From an uncultured Alphaproteobacteria bacterium (lineage in GTDB: Bacteria > Pseudomonadota > Alphaproteobacteria > HIMB59 > GCA-002718135), in contig CACGGX010000009.1 in assembly GCA_902572735.1 (NCBI GenBank), forward strand, positions 1 through 64,000: a DNA stretch of 64,000 nucleotides. Reading direction: 5' to 3'. The notes beneath the pieces were generated by a model. The model had not been told where the DNA came from and did no database searches. It was given only the letters and a program-made list of their open reading frames with translations. Shown here one piece after another: positions 1 to 9,358 of the stretch. The position numbers and the translations under genes are program-made. The stretch's first letter is position 1. Each line of letters opens with the position of its first letter.

Positions 1-83
1 AAAGCGGTTCAAAGAGTGTCAAGAGAGTGCCAAAAATAAACTCCCTACTTCAACCTTGGAAAAGTTGCCGAGTACGAACTTGA
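1..83. repeat. Imperfect repeat block, copy A; similar to the block at 1430-1484
   Basis: aaagcggttcaaagagtgtcaagagagtgccaaaaataaa (1-40) aligns with aaaaaggttgccaagagtgacaagagtgtgccaagaataaa (1443-1483); acttcaaccttggaaaagttgccgag (47-72) aligns with acttcaactttaaaaaggttgccaagag (1432-1459). Confidence 0.6.
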
Positions 84-233
84 TCACCACAATCATAAGT
101 AATCGATAACACATTATCCTATCAGTTTTATATTTTTTTCTGAGATGCCGATGTAGTGCTGATGAGAAAGCTTAAGAGAAATAGAATTTGACGTATTCGT
201 TAGTTCGAGCCTCCCTACCTCCTCTATTATTTC

Positions 234-1061
234 TTAAATATAATTAAAATACTTCATTGAAGTCTGTAAATTATTTTCTATAAGCTGAACCTGTGTCTTC
301 GATAAAATATCTTTCCATTGATTTGACTTTCCTGATCTAAAAAATTTGGAATATTTTGTAGCCTCATCAAAACCATTTTGGTTTTCTAGTTTACTTAGAT
401 TATTAAAATTTGTATTTTCTATTATTTTATCAATATGCTGGTCACTTAAATCTATTTTTAATTTGTGTATTTTGTTTAAAAACTCCTTTATGTTTAATAC
501 AACTTCCTTTGGATTTAATTTCAAATCTTCATACTTTATAATCAATCTTGGTACAGTATTATAGTTTAGCCATGATTGAACATGAAGATCCCATGTTGAA
601 AGTAGTTCCTTAGCCCCATTAGTATTTATCATTAATTTTTTTTGAAAAATTAATTCATTAATTATTTCATCAAATTCTTTTCCAGAAAAATATTTAAAAG
701 AAACAACAATGTCTCTTGGATCTCTTACAATATATATAAAACCTGCGTTTACAGTTTCATTTGTAAATTTTTTATGTCTGACACTATGGGTTTTAAATAT
801 ATTTAAATGATTTGATTTGTTATTTAGTATTTTTTGGCACTCGATTATATTTTGTGATACCCAGTCAAAATGCAAAAAATTATTGTCAGAAAAAAATTTG
901 TTTTCAAATTCATTAAAGTTTTTTTTAATCGACAAAAATGGTATTGACTTCAAGGTTTTTAGACTAAAATCTTTATCAAAATTATAAAGGTTTCCAATTA
1001 TAGCTCTTATCCATGTATTGCCAGATTTAGGATAGGAGGCCAAAAAAATATTTTTTAACAT
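234..1061 (-). CDS. Sulfotransferase family protein
   Basis: N-terminal PAPS-loop-like SYPKSGNTWIRAIIGN and downstream IVRDPRDIVVSFKYF motif, typical of Sulfotransfer_1. Confidence 0.85.
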   Translation of the reverse strand: MLKNIFLASYPKSGNTWIRAIIGNLYNFDKDFSLKTLKSIPFLSIKKNFNEFENKFFSDNNFLHFDWVSQNIIECQKILNNKSNHLNIFKTHSVRHKKFTNETVNAGFIYIVRDPRDIVVSFKYFSGKEFDEIINELIFQKKLMINTNGAKELLSTWDLHVQSWLNYNTVPRLIIKYEDLKLNPKEVVLNIKEFLNKIHKLKIDLSDQHIDKIIENTNFNNLSKLENQNGFDEATKYSKFFRSGKSNQWKDILSKTQVQLIENNLQTSMKYFNYI

Positions 1062-1358
1062 TAAAAAATATTTATAAAAAAAATACTAAATAAATATTAC
1101 AAATTTAAATATTAATATTTTTAAATAATTATAATTAGTTTTTCTTAATAACTTATATTTACCATTAAAATTAGGTAGTATCATAATATTTTGATTGGGA
1201 GATAATATTATTTTCTTTTAAAAATCTTGGCTTGATGCAACCATTCTTTTGTGATTGAATTTTTTTTAAATAATTCTTTTCTTCTCAAAGGTTCATTTAT
1301 ATTCATTAAAATAATTGTACCACCGATTAAGAAAAAATAACTTAATTGTAATTCCTTA

Positions 1359-1380
1359 GGGACATAAGTGGGACATAAAT
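1359..1380. repeat. 11-bp tandem repeat GGGACATAAGT/GGGACATAAAT
   Basis: Two adjacent 11-mers, 10/11 identical, read directly; resembles integrase arm-type sites. Confidence 0.7.
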
Positions 1381-1429
1381 ATTGGTGGGAGTAGATAAAT
1401 ATCAGGTTTATTTAGGCGGGTAATGCACT

Positions 1430-1484
1430 CAACTTCAACTTTAAAAAGGTTGCCAAGAGTGACAAGAGTGTGCCAAGAATAAAA
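1430..1484. repeat. Imperfect repeat block, copy B, next to the tRNA 3' end
   Basis: On the minus strand it reads TCTTGGCACAC-TCTTGTCAC-TCTTGGCAAC, three short direct repeats; similar to the block at 1-72. Confidence 0.6.
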
Positions 1485-1509
1485 TTAAAAAATATATTAT
1501 TAGAAAAAT

Positions 1510-1584
1510 TGGCTGGGGCGGTAGGATTCGAACCTACGAATGCCGACTCCAAAAACCGGTGCCTTACCGCTTGGCGACGCCCCA
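1510..1584 (-). tRNA. tRNA-Gln (anticodon TTG)
   Basis: Minus strand: TGGGGCGTCGCCAAGCGGTAAGGCACCGGTTTTTGGAGTCGGCATTCGTAGGTTCGAATCCTACCGCCCCAGCCA; cloverleaf, GGTTCGAATCC T-arm, encoded CCA, loop TTTTGGA. Confidence 0.95.
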
Positions 1585-1745
1585 ATTATGATTACTCTCT
1601 AGTATTTACCACAAAATAAGTCAAATTCTTCGAGTGCGACATTACCATAAAAAAGAATAAAAAGCAGAAAAAGTAATCTGTATTGATTTAAGATTGATTC
1701 AATACAAGGGATTTACATTTTTAAAGCTAAACCTATTTAGTTTTT

Positions 1746-2435
1746 ATGCGAAAATTACTTGCAATAAGTTTATTCTTATTAACTTTATTACCAATTTCTC
1801 ATGTTAATGCGAATACAGAAAAATTATATGAGAGACTTGTTAATGATTGGTCTATTATTTTTCCTGATGGGAATAGAAATGCAGCAGGACCAAGATTTTT
1901 TAAATATATTTTAGATCAAAACTTAGAATATGAAGAGTTTATGCAATTTAACAAGTTATACTGTGCTGTTTCAGGTTCACTAATTCCTCCAGATGCTCAA
2001 CCAGATGAAATTTTTCTTACTAATTTAGAAAATGATGAAAGAATTTGTGGTCAATATTATAAGTGTTGTTGGCCTTGCTTATGTGATGTAATGAAATATT
2101 CAGAAACAAAAAAAATCAATATTGATTTTAAAGATCAATCAAAAGATATTTATACAATTGTTATTGATAATCCATGTAACAAAAATGATTTTCCTGAACT
2201 TGTTAATAGAGATTATTTTTGTGAAGGTAATGAATTAAATAAAGAATATACATACTCAGTAGATAATAAACTTGTTATTGGGGTATTGCATAATGCAAAA
2301 ATATGTGATGCTTACGATATTGATTACATAAAAAATGACCAGATAACTGGACCCATGTGTGAAGCTAGAAATAGTATGCCTCTTGAAGAACTAAATTTTG
2401 GAATGGGCGATATTTTTATTAGATTGGCAAATTGA
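1746..2435 (+). CDS. Secreted cysteine-rich hypothetical protein with KCCWPCLCD motif
   Basis: Signal peptide MRKLLAISLFLLTLLPISHVNA; 10 Cys in 229 aa; no recognised family. Confidence 0.7.
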   Translation: MRKLLAISLFLLTLLPISHVNANTEKLYERLVNDWSIIFPDGNRNAAGPRFFKYILDQNLEYEEFMQFNKLYCAVSGSLIPPDAQPDEIFLTNLENDERICGQYYKCCWPCLCDVMKYSETKKINIDFKDQSKDIYTIVIDNPCNKNDFPELVNRDYFCEGNELNKEYTYSVDNKLVIGVLHNAKICDAYDIDYIKNDQITGPMCEARNSMPLEELNFGMGDIFIRLAN

Positions 2436-3862
2436 AAATACTTGAAATGCATAAGTTAATTTTTATTTTTATTATATTGATATCTAATATGGCTAAGGCA
2501 GAATTTTTTACAAATATTTCAAATTTAATTGAAAATAATAATGATCGTTTAAGCTATGGAGTTTCAGTAACTGACTTTAATAAAGATGGAAATTTTGAAT
2601 TTATTGTTGCTGGTTTTGGTTACTCTAATTTAGCTCTTAGCTATAAAAATGGAAAACTAATTAACATAATTCAGGATCCTTTATTCGTTGATGAAGATAG
2701 GAATACTATTGGTGTATCTGCTTGTGATATTGATCAGGATGGTTTTGAAGAAATTTATTTCTTAAATACTGATACGTATAGTGGCGAAAAAAAATACTCT
2801 GATAGATTACTAGATAACAATAACAAAATATTCGATTATTTTGAGTTAGAAAAAAATTTAGAAAATTTAAATTTAACCGCAGGTAGATCAGTTGTTTGTG
2901 TAGATAGAAATGGATTAGGAAAGTACGGCATATATGTTGCCAATTATGGAGGCCCTACTAGATTTTATGAAATTGAAGAAAATGAAGTTGAAGATTTAGC
3001 TCAAATGCTTGGAATAGATCAAATAACTGGAGGTAGAGCGGTAATATCAGGGCATATAGTTTCTGATAATATGGATATATTTGCAGCTAATGAAAGGGGT
3101 CCAAATTTTTTATATAAAAATATTAATGGTAATTTTAATGATATTGCGATTGAAAAAAATGTGCAAGATACTTTTCAAAATGGTCGCGGAACTGCTTTAA
3201 CTGATTTTTTGTATAGAGGTGAACTTGATATTATAACAAGTAACTGGGAAGGTTATCATCGTATTTTTGTAAAACAAAAAGAATCATTTCTCGATATGTC
3301 CTCATTAGATTTTAGATCACCAAGTAGAATACGAACAGTTATATCGGCTGATTTTGATAATGATGGTTATGATGAAATTTTTTTAAATAATATCGGTCAA
3401 CCAAATAAACTCTTTCGTATTCTTGGTGAAGGAAACTTAGAAGAAATCAAATTAGATGCAGCACTTGAAGCAGATGGTCTAGGAACTGGTGCTGCTGTTG
3501 CCGATATTGATGGAGATGGAATTTTAGAATTACTTATTTCTCATGGTGAATCTGGAGCTCAGCCGCTAAGTTTGTTTAAAGCAAATGTGTTAAATACTAA
3601 TTATATTAGAATTAAACCTCTCAACACTTTTGGTGCTCCAGCTAGAGGTGCCACTGTTACCTTACATACGAATTTAAGAAATCATGCCAAAACTATTGAT
3701 GCAGGTTCAGGATATTTATGTCAAATGGAACCTGTAGCACATTACGGTTTACGTGAAGGTGAAATCATTAAAAATATAACAATCAAATGGACCAATGGTA
3801 CAATTGATAAATATGAAATCAATGATATAAATAATACATTCGAATTTAAACAAGGAATATAA
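2432..3862 (+). CDS. Secreted FG-GAP/VCBS-repeat protein with C-terminal ASPIC/UnbV-like domain
   Basis: Repeated DFNKDGNFEFIV / DIDQDGFEEIYF / DFDNDGYDEIFL / DIDGDGILELLI motifs; C-term GAPARGATVTLHT..GSGYLCQMEPVAHYGL. ATG at 2447 with a signal peptide is a likely start. Confidence 0.8.
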   Translation: MKILEMHKLIFIFIILISNMAKAEFFTNISNLIENNNDRLSYGVSVTDFNKDGNFEFIVAGFGYSNLALSYKNGKLINIIQDPLFVDEDRNTIGVSACDIDQDGFEEIYFLNTDTYSGEKKYSDRLLDNNNKIFDYFELEKNLENLNLTAGRSVVCVDRNGLGKYGIYVANYGGPTRFYEIEENEVEDLAQMLGIDQITGGRAVISGHIVSDNMDIFAANERGPNFLYKNINGNFNDIAIEKNVQDTFQNGRGTALTDFLYRGELDIITSNWEGYHRIFVKQKESFLDMSSLDFRSPSRIRTVISADFDNDGYDEIFLNNIGQPNKLFRILGEGNLEEIKLDAALEADGLGTGAAVADIDGDGILELLISHGESGAQPLSLFKANVLNTNYIRIKPLNTFGAPARGATVTLHTNLRNHAKTIDAGSGYLCQMEPVAHYGLREGEIIKNITIKWTNGTIDKYEINDINNTFEFKQGI

Positions 3863-3867
3863 ATTAA

Positions 3868-4326
3868 ATGTCTGTTGCTGAAACACTAAAAAAACCAGCT
3901 CCACGTTTTCATTGGAAATGTAAACATACATGGCGAAGAAGTGCTAAAAATACTGCTTGGTGTTTGCTAGGATGTAGTATTGGCGATTTTGGAACCATAC
4001 TCTATTTTCAATTAACTGGCATTCCTTGGCCTACTCTTTATATTATGATTCTAGCAATCATTAATGGTATTATTACTAGCATCATTTTAGAGACTGTCGT
4101 TTTATCAAGACAAATGATTATCAGCAAAGCTTTTAAAACAGCCATAGGAATGAGTTTAATCTCAATGGTGTCTATGGAAATAGCCATGAATGCAGTTGAC
4201 TGGATCATTATGGGTGGCGCTAAACTTGTATGGTGGGTAATACCTATAATGCTTCTTGCAGGCTTTCTAACGCCGTGGCCATATAATTATTACAGATTAA
4301 AAAAATATAATATTGCCTGCCATTAA
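3868..4326 (+). CDS. DUF4396-like integral membrane protein
   Basis: FHWKCKHTWRRSAKNTAWCLLGCSIGDFGTI start, several TM segments; pattern resembles DUF4396. Confidence 0.65.
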   Translation: MSVAETLKKPAPRFHWKCKHTWRRSAKNTAWCLLGCSIGDFGTILYFQLTGIPWPTLYIMILAIINGIITSIILETVVLSRQMIISKAFKTAIGMSLISMVSMEIAMNAVDWIIMGGAKLVWWVIPIMLLAGFLTPWPYNYYRLKKYNIACH

Positions 4327-4380
4327 TTTAATTAATTCACAAATGAATATTGAAATTAGTTTAAACAAACATATCTGATT

Positions 4381-4848
4381 TTGATGATTAGAATATTACT
4401 TACATTATTATTTATTAGCTCTGGTGTATTTGCTGCTGCAAGTTCAGACGACAGTAGCTCAAGTATTTCTGCAGGTGAACAAGTTAATAAACTTTACGAT
4501 AAAGCGTATGAATTAGTTTATTACAAGAAATTTGATAAATCGATCAAATTGCTTGAAAAAATGGCTAAGCGTAAAGATCTTGGTGATAAAAAAGCTGATG
4601 TGTATAATTTACTTGGATTTAGTTACAGAAAACATAGTGAGCCAAATTTAGACAAAGCTTTCGATGCATATCAAATTGCATTAGAGGCAAACCCTGAACA
4701 TTTAGGGGCACACGAATATCTAGGTGAGCTTTACATCACCCTTGGAAAGATGAATAAAGCAAATGAAATGTTGTTAAAATTAGAAACTTTAGCTGGAACT
4801 AATTCTATGGAATATAGAAAATTAAAATCAGCAATTGATAATTCTTAA
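4381..4848 (+). CDS. Secreted TPR-repeat protein
   Basis: Signal peptide, then TPR-like repeats (VYNLLGFSYRKHSEPNLDKAFDAYQIALEANPEHLGAHEYLGELYITLGKMNKA). Confidence 0.75.
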   Translation: MMIRILLTLLFISSGVFAAASSDDSSSSISAGEQVNKLYDKAYELVYYKKFDKSIKLLEKMAKRKDLGDKKADVYNLLGFSYRKHSEPNLDKAFDAYQIALEANPEHLGAHEYLGELYITLGKMNKANEMLLKLETLAGTNSMEYRKLKSAIDNS

Positions 4849-4855
4849 CTATTAC

Positions 4856-4879
4856 AATTGCTCTTTATGAAGAGCAATT
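4856..4879 (+). promoter_or_regulatory. Perfect 10-bp hairpin just upstream of the next start codon
   Basis: AATTGCTCTT-TATG-AAGAGCAATT, ending 6 nt before ATG 4886; no strong T-tract. Confidence 0.5.
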
Positions 4880-4885
4880 TAACCT

Positions 4886-5314
4886 ATGATAATTTATACT
4901 CTTAATTTTTTATTAGCAGTCTTAATAGGATCTATGACTTTCTTTATGGCTGTTGTATCACCCTCAGTCTTTGCCACTTTAAGTACAAATGCTAGTAGTA
5001 AATTGTTAAGAACAATTTTTCCTCGAATGTTTTTATTTGGATTTATAATAACCATTTTATCTTTAGTCCTTTGTTATATTTCAGGTAATATTTTAAATTC
5101 TATTTTATTAATAATAGTGGCTATGAGTTTTATTATTAATCGAAATTATTTAACACCTAAAATTAATGATTTTAGAGATAAAGAATTAGAAGGTGATAAA
5201 AAAGCATCTTCAAGTTTTAAATATATGCATTTGCTTTCAGTTTTATTATTTGTATTGAATTTTGTTATTTTAATTGGGATCGTGATTAATAATTACTTTA
5301 ATTATAATTTATAA
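4886..5314 (+). CDS. DUF4149-like membrane protein
   Basis: LLAVLIGSMTFFMAVVSPSVFATL and four TM segments resemble DUF4149. Confidence 0.55.
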   Translation: MIIYTLNFLLAVLIGSMTFFMAVVSPSVFATLSTNASSKLLRTIFPRMFLFGFIITILSLVLCYISGNILNSILLIIVAMSFIINRNYLTPKINDFRDKELEGDKKASSSFKYMHLLSVLLFVLNFVILIGIVINNYFNYNL

Positions 5315-5955
5315 ACTTTATCCTGTCCCACAGGATAAATATTCAAATTTTTCTTACCCAATACATCGCTTATTTCCTTAGAATTGATATCCAACCCACC
5401 TGTTAAAATTCCAAAACTTGGTAAAATGAATATTTTTTCATTATGCACAAAGGATGTTTTAAAAATAGTTTTCCCTCTGTGTACAATTTTTACTTTTGGA
5501 TGATAGTGACCACAAATTTGAAATAAAGGTGTTTCTATAGGTATGTGTGTAAACAAAAATTTATCTATTTCATAATTTGTAAAATTTTTAAAACCTTCAA
5601 TTTGTATATTTTTATCATGATTACCCTTGATCCATATGAAATCAGTATTTTCCATATATTGACTAATATTTTTATGATCTTGATCTTTTAAACTCAAAGT
5701 TGAAAAAATATCGTGTAATAAATCTCCAACTATAATTAAATTGCTTGGTTTAATCTCATCTAAACTAACAAAAAGTTCGTTTAATATTTCTTTGGTATCA
5801 TATGGAGGTAAGAATTGCTTATTCTTTGCATAACTAATAGATTTTCCAATATGTAAATCTGATACAATCAGGGTATTTAGTCTTTTCCAATAAAGAGATT
5901 TATTTGGGTAAGCATAAAATTCTTCATCACCAAAATTAATTAATTGATAGTACAT
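5302..5955 (-). CDS. pdeM: Ligase-associated DNA damage response endonuclease PdeM (metallophosphoesterase)
   Basis: SDLHIGK, VGDLLHD, KGNHDK, CGHYHPK motifs; adjacent to Lhr, Exo and Lig. Confidence 0.88.
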   Translation of the reverse strand: MYYQLINFGDEEFYAYPNKSLYWKRLNTLIVSDLHIGKSISYAKNKQFLPPYDTKEILNELFVSLDEIKPSNLIIVGDLLHDIFSTLSLKDQDHKNISQYMENTDFIWIKGNHDKNIQIEGFKNFTNYEIDKFLFTHIPIETPLFQICGHYHPKVKIVHRGKTIFKTSFVHNEKIFILPSFGILTGGLDINSKEISDVLGKKNLNIYPVGQDKVYKL

Positions 5956-8386
5956 TTGCCTCTTTTAATATTTCATTTTCTAAATCCTCTAAAATATATT
6001 CATCAGTTTCCTTTTTTGATAAATTTTCTCTATTTATTTCAAGAATAATCGGAACAGCCAATGGTGATATACTTGTTAGTTTCTTTAATATAATTTTTTT
6101 ATCGATTTTTTTTAATATTTCTCTTAGTCTATTATAATCTATCATATTTTTTTTTGCGTCTTCATATGATGATTTTAGAAGAATGTGATCTGGTTCATTT
6201 TTTTTTAATACTGTATAAATTAGATCTGAACTAAATAAAACTTGCTTCCCAGTTTTTTCCATCCCTGGCAACCTTCTTTCTATTAAACAAGATATAATTG
6301 CATTATCTCTAAACAATCTTTTGACTATTGAAGTTTCTTCAAGATAATTATCTAAATGTTTATCTAACAATCTAATATTTAGGATCTTTTTTATTTCTTT
6401 TACTTCTTTTAAAGACCATAAAACAATAGCGTAATCATTTGCAACAAAACCTAGAGGTTTATAATTAAATTCCTTAAAGCCTCTAAGTAGTAAAAATCCT
6501 AGTGTTTGATTGGCATGCCATCCTGCAAAAGTATAGATAACAGTATAAAAATTTTTTTTTCGAGGGAATTGCTCGACTAGATATTCATCTTTTTTTGGGA
6601 TTTTAGATATATTTTTTTGTCTTTTTAACCATTCAGTAATTTGATCTGGATATAAATCCCGCATATTACTTTTTGCCAATAAAGCCCTAACTGAGTTAGC
6701 CAAATTTGTTGATAATGGCATTCTGCCACCGGAATAAGATGGAATTTTAGAAATTAATGATTTACTTCTTTTAACTTGTACTAAATTATTTTTCATTGAT
6801 TGAAATTCTAATACTTGACCAGCAAAGATAAATGAATCACCTTGAGAAAGATTTTGAATAAAAACTTCTTCTATGTTCCCTAGTGTTTTTGTTCCAAGTT
6901 TTAATTTTAGCATCGGATTTTCAATTATTGTTCCAACATTCATGCGGTATTTTCGTGTTTCTCTTCTATTTACTAGCTTATAAATATTTTTATTTTCTCT
7001 TAATTGGAAGATTCTCTTAAATTGATCATAATTTTTTAAAACATATCCGCCATCTTGTATGAGATTAATCAATTGTTTAAAATCATTAAGTTTTAATTTT
7101 TTGTATGGATATGCTTTGATAATTTCTTTGTAGAGATCATTAATATCAAATTGCCCCGCACAAGCAGTTGCAAAAATATGTTGAGCTACAACATCAAAAC
7201 TTCCTTCTTTTAAATCTATTTGATCTAAGTTATTTTTTTTTATTTCTTCAATAGCAGCTTTTGCTTCGATAAATTCAAAACGATTAGTGGGTACTAAAAT
7301 TGCTTTTGAAGGTGTATTTAAATTATGATTTGATCTTCCTACACGCTGTAATAATCTATTAATTCCTTTAGGTGCTCCAACTTGAATAATTTTTTCTACA
7401 TCTCCATAATCTAATCCGAGTTCTAAAGAAGAGGTCGCAACAACACAGTCAACCAATCCTTTGCTAAGATTATTTTCTACTTTTAAACGTAAGTTTTTTT
7501 CTAATGAACCATGGTGAACAGCAATTTTTAATTTTTTCTTATTAATTAGCCATAAGTTTTTAAACATATATTCGGCTTGCGCCCTCGTATTAACAAAAAT
7601 AATAGTTAATTTCGATTTCATTATTTCTTTATAAATTTCATTAATAGAATACGTAGCCATATGACCAGACCAAGGAATTCGTTCTTTTGTTTCTAGAATT
7701 TTAATCTTAGGTAAAACTGAATTTTCATAAGAAACTATTTTTGGTTTTTTGCGGCAAAGCCATTTTTTAGCATCTTGTTTATTCTTGAGAGTTGCTGACA
7801 AACCTATTCGTTGTAAATTTGGAGAGAAAGTTTGTAGTCTTTCAATATTTAAACTTAGAAGATCAGCTCTCTTATTATCCAAAAAAGTGTGTATCTCATC
7901 AATAATTATATATTTTAGATTGTGAAAAAATTCTTTCGCATTCTCATACGAATTTAATAATGCAAGTGACTCTGGAGTTGTAATAAGGATATTGGGAGGT
8001 TTTTGTTTTTGTTTTTGTTTTTTATATGGTGTTGTGTCTCCTGTTCTTACTTGAAATGAAATATTTAAATCAAGCTCTTTAATAGGTTTCTCTAAATTTC
8101 TCACGATATCGTTTGCAAGAGATTTTAATGGAGAAATATAGAGGGTATGAAGACCTTTAAATTTTTTTAATTTTATTAAATCATCTATTGGATTAATAAA
8201 CCCTGTTAATGTTTTGCCAGCACCAGTAGGAGCAAATACAACAACATCAGACCCAGTGCGAACATGATGAAACGTTTCAATTTGATGAGGAAACCAGGAC
8301 CATTTTTTTTTCTTCATCCACTTATTTAGAGGGTGTAATAATAAGGGATTCGATTTATTTATATTCATATGGATTTCATTAACCAT
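5936..8386 (-). CDS. lhr: Ligase-associated DEXH-box helicase, Lhr family
   Basis: APTGAGKT, DEIH, SATL, QRVGRSNH motifs; 816 aa. A second in-frame ATG at 8368 is a plausible start. Confidence 0.92.
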   Translation of the reverse strand: MVNEIHMNINKSNPLLLHPLNKWMKKKKWSWFPHQIETFHHVRTGSDVVVFAPTGAGKTLTGFINPIDDLIKLKKFKGLHTLYISPLKSLANDIVRNLEKPIKELDLNISFQVRTGDTTPYKKQKQKQKPPNILITTPESLALLNSYENAKEFFHNLKYIIIDEIHTFLDNKRADLLSLNIERLQTFSPNLQRIGLSATLKNKQDAKKWLCRKKPKIVSYENSVLPKIKILETKERIPWSGHMATYSINEIYKEIMKSKLTIIFVNTRAQAEYMFKNLWLINKKKLKIAVHHGSLEKNLRLKVENNLSKGLVDCVVATSSLELGLDYGDVEKIIQVGAPKGINRLLQRVGRSNHNLNTPSKAILVPTNRFEFIEAKAAIEEIKKNNLDQIDLKEGSFDVVAQHIFATACAGQFDINDLYKEIIKAYPYKKLKLNDFKQLINLIQDGGYVLKNYDQFKRIFQLRENKNIYKLVNRRETRKYRMNVGTIIENPMLKLKLGTKTLGNIEEVFIQNLSQGDSFIFAGQVLEFQSMKNNLVQVKRSKSLISKIPSYSGGRMPLSTNLANSVRALLAKSNMRDLYPDQITEWLKRQKNISKIPKKDEYLVEQFPRKKNFYTVIYTFAGWHANQTLGFLLLRGFKEFNYKPLGFVANDYAIVLWSLKEVKEIKKILNIRLLDKHLDNYLEETSIVKRLFRDNAIISCLIERRLPGMEKTGKQVLFSSDLIYTVLKKNEPDHILLKSSYEDAKKNMIDYNRLREILKKIDKKIILKKLTSISPLAVPIILEINRENLSKKETDEYILEDLENEILKEANVLSIN

Positions 8387-9358
8387 CAGCTATTTATCAA
8401 AGATATAAATGTACATATAGATCCAATATTACCGAAAAAAACAGCAATTATTACACATGGTCATGCAGATCACGCCCGATTTGGACATGATCATGTCATT
8501 GCTACTAGGCAGACAATAGACATAATGAAAATTCGCTACGGAGATAAATGTGCGAAGAAATTTACTCCTCTTAGATACGGGCAAAAATACTCGATTAAAA
8601 ACTTTGATTTTACATTATACCCTGCAGGACATATTTTAGGGAGTGCTCAAGTTTTAATTGAAAAAAATAATCATCGTTTAGTCATCACAGGTGATTATAA
8701 AGTAGGAAAAGATGAAACATGTAAAAATTTCAAACTAGTTAAATGTGATACTTTAATTACCGAAGCAACATTTGGATTGCCCATATTTCAACATCCAGAT
8801 CCCAAAGATGAAATTCAAAAACTCATACGATCTGTAAAGATAAATAAAAAAAATTGTCATATTGTTGGTGCGTATGCTCTTGGCAAAGCGCAAAGAGTAA
8901 TGAATCTTTTACGTCAGCAGAAATATAATGAGACAATTTATATTCATGGCTCTCTAGAAAAGTTATGCCAATATTATTCAAAAGAAAAAATTAATATTGG
9001 AAAGTTTGAAAAAGTCTCTTCAAAAGATAAAAACTTTTATGAGGGTAAAATAATTATTGCCCCTCCTTCAGCATTAAAAGATCGTTGGTCAAGACGATTT
9101 CCTAATCCCATTATTTGCATGGCAAGTGGATGGATGACAGTTAAGCAAAGAGCAAAACAACAAGGTATTGAATTACCGTTAGTTATTAGTGATCATAGTG
9201 ATTGGAACGAATTATTAGATACAATTAAAAAATCAAATGCAAAAAATATTCTTATTACACATGGTCAGGAAGATGCATTAGTTTATTATTGTAAGAAACA
9301 AAATCTTGTTTCAAAGCCCCTTTCTATCCAAGGAAGAAGTGATGAGGAAATAGAATGA
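8369..9358 (+). CDS. Ligase-associated DNA damage response exonuclease (MBL fold)
   Basis: ITHGHADHARFG, AGHILGSAQV, ITGDYK, SDHSDW motifs of the beta-CASP/MBL nuclease family. Confidence 0.9.
   Translation: MDFINHQLFIKDINVHIDPILPKKTAIITHGHADHARFGHDHVIATRQTIDIMKIRYGDKCAKKFTPLRYGQKYSIKNFDFTLYPAGHILGSAQVLIEKNNHRLVITGDYKVGKDETCKNFKLVKCDTLITEATFGLPIFQHPDPKDEIQKLIRSVKINKKNCHIVGAYALGKAQRVMNLLRQQKYNETIYIHGSLEKLCQYYSKEKINIGKFEKVSSKDKNFYEGKIIIAPPSALKDRWSRRFPNPIICMASGWMTVKQRAKQQGIELPLVISDHSDWNELLDTIKKSNAKNILITHGQEDALVYYCKKQNLVSKPLSIQGRSDEEIE

Noticed and set aside
200-228. tRNA T-arm/acceptor-like string gttagttcgagcctccctacctcctcta, possibly an att half-site
   Set aside because: Stem pairing is poor and the sequence does not match the tRNA-Gln 3' end at 1510-1584; too weak to call.
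346-564. Plus-strand 72-aa ORF and similar short antisense ORFs (e.g. 9576-9764, 13462-13677, 17654-17878, 23679-23978, 24240-24590, 32549-32848, 36844-37305, 48541-48819, 49763-50095, 57546-57818, 62372-62560)
   Set aside because: They lie wholly or largely opposite confidently identified genes and show no recognisable domain; consistent with shadow ORFs in AT-rich coding DNA.
1208-1306. Short minus-strand reading frame MNINEPLRRKELFKKNSITKEWLHQAKIFKRK, open further upstream through the 11-bp tandem repeat
   Set aside because: Only 32 aa from the ATG and no family recognised; may be a gene remnant but not supportable as a CDS.
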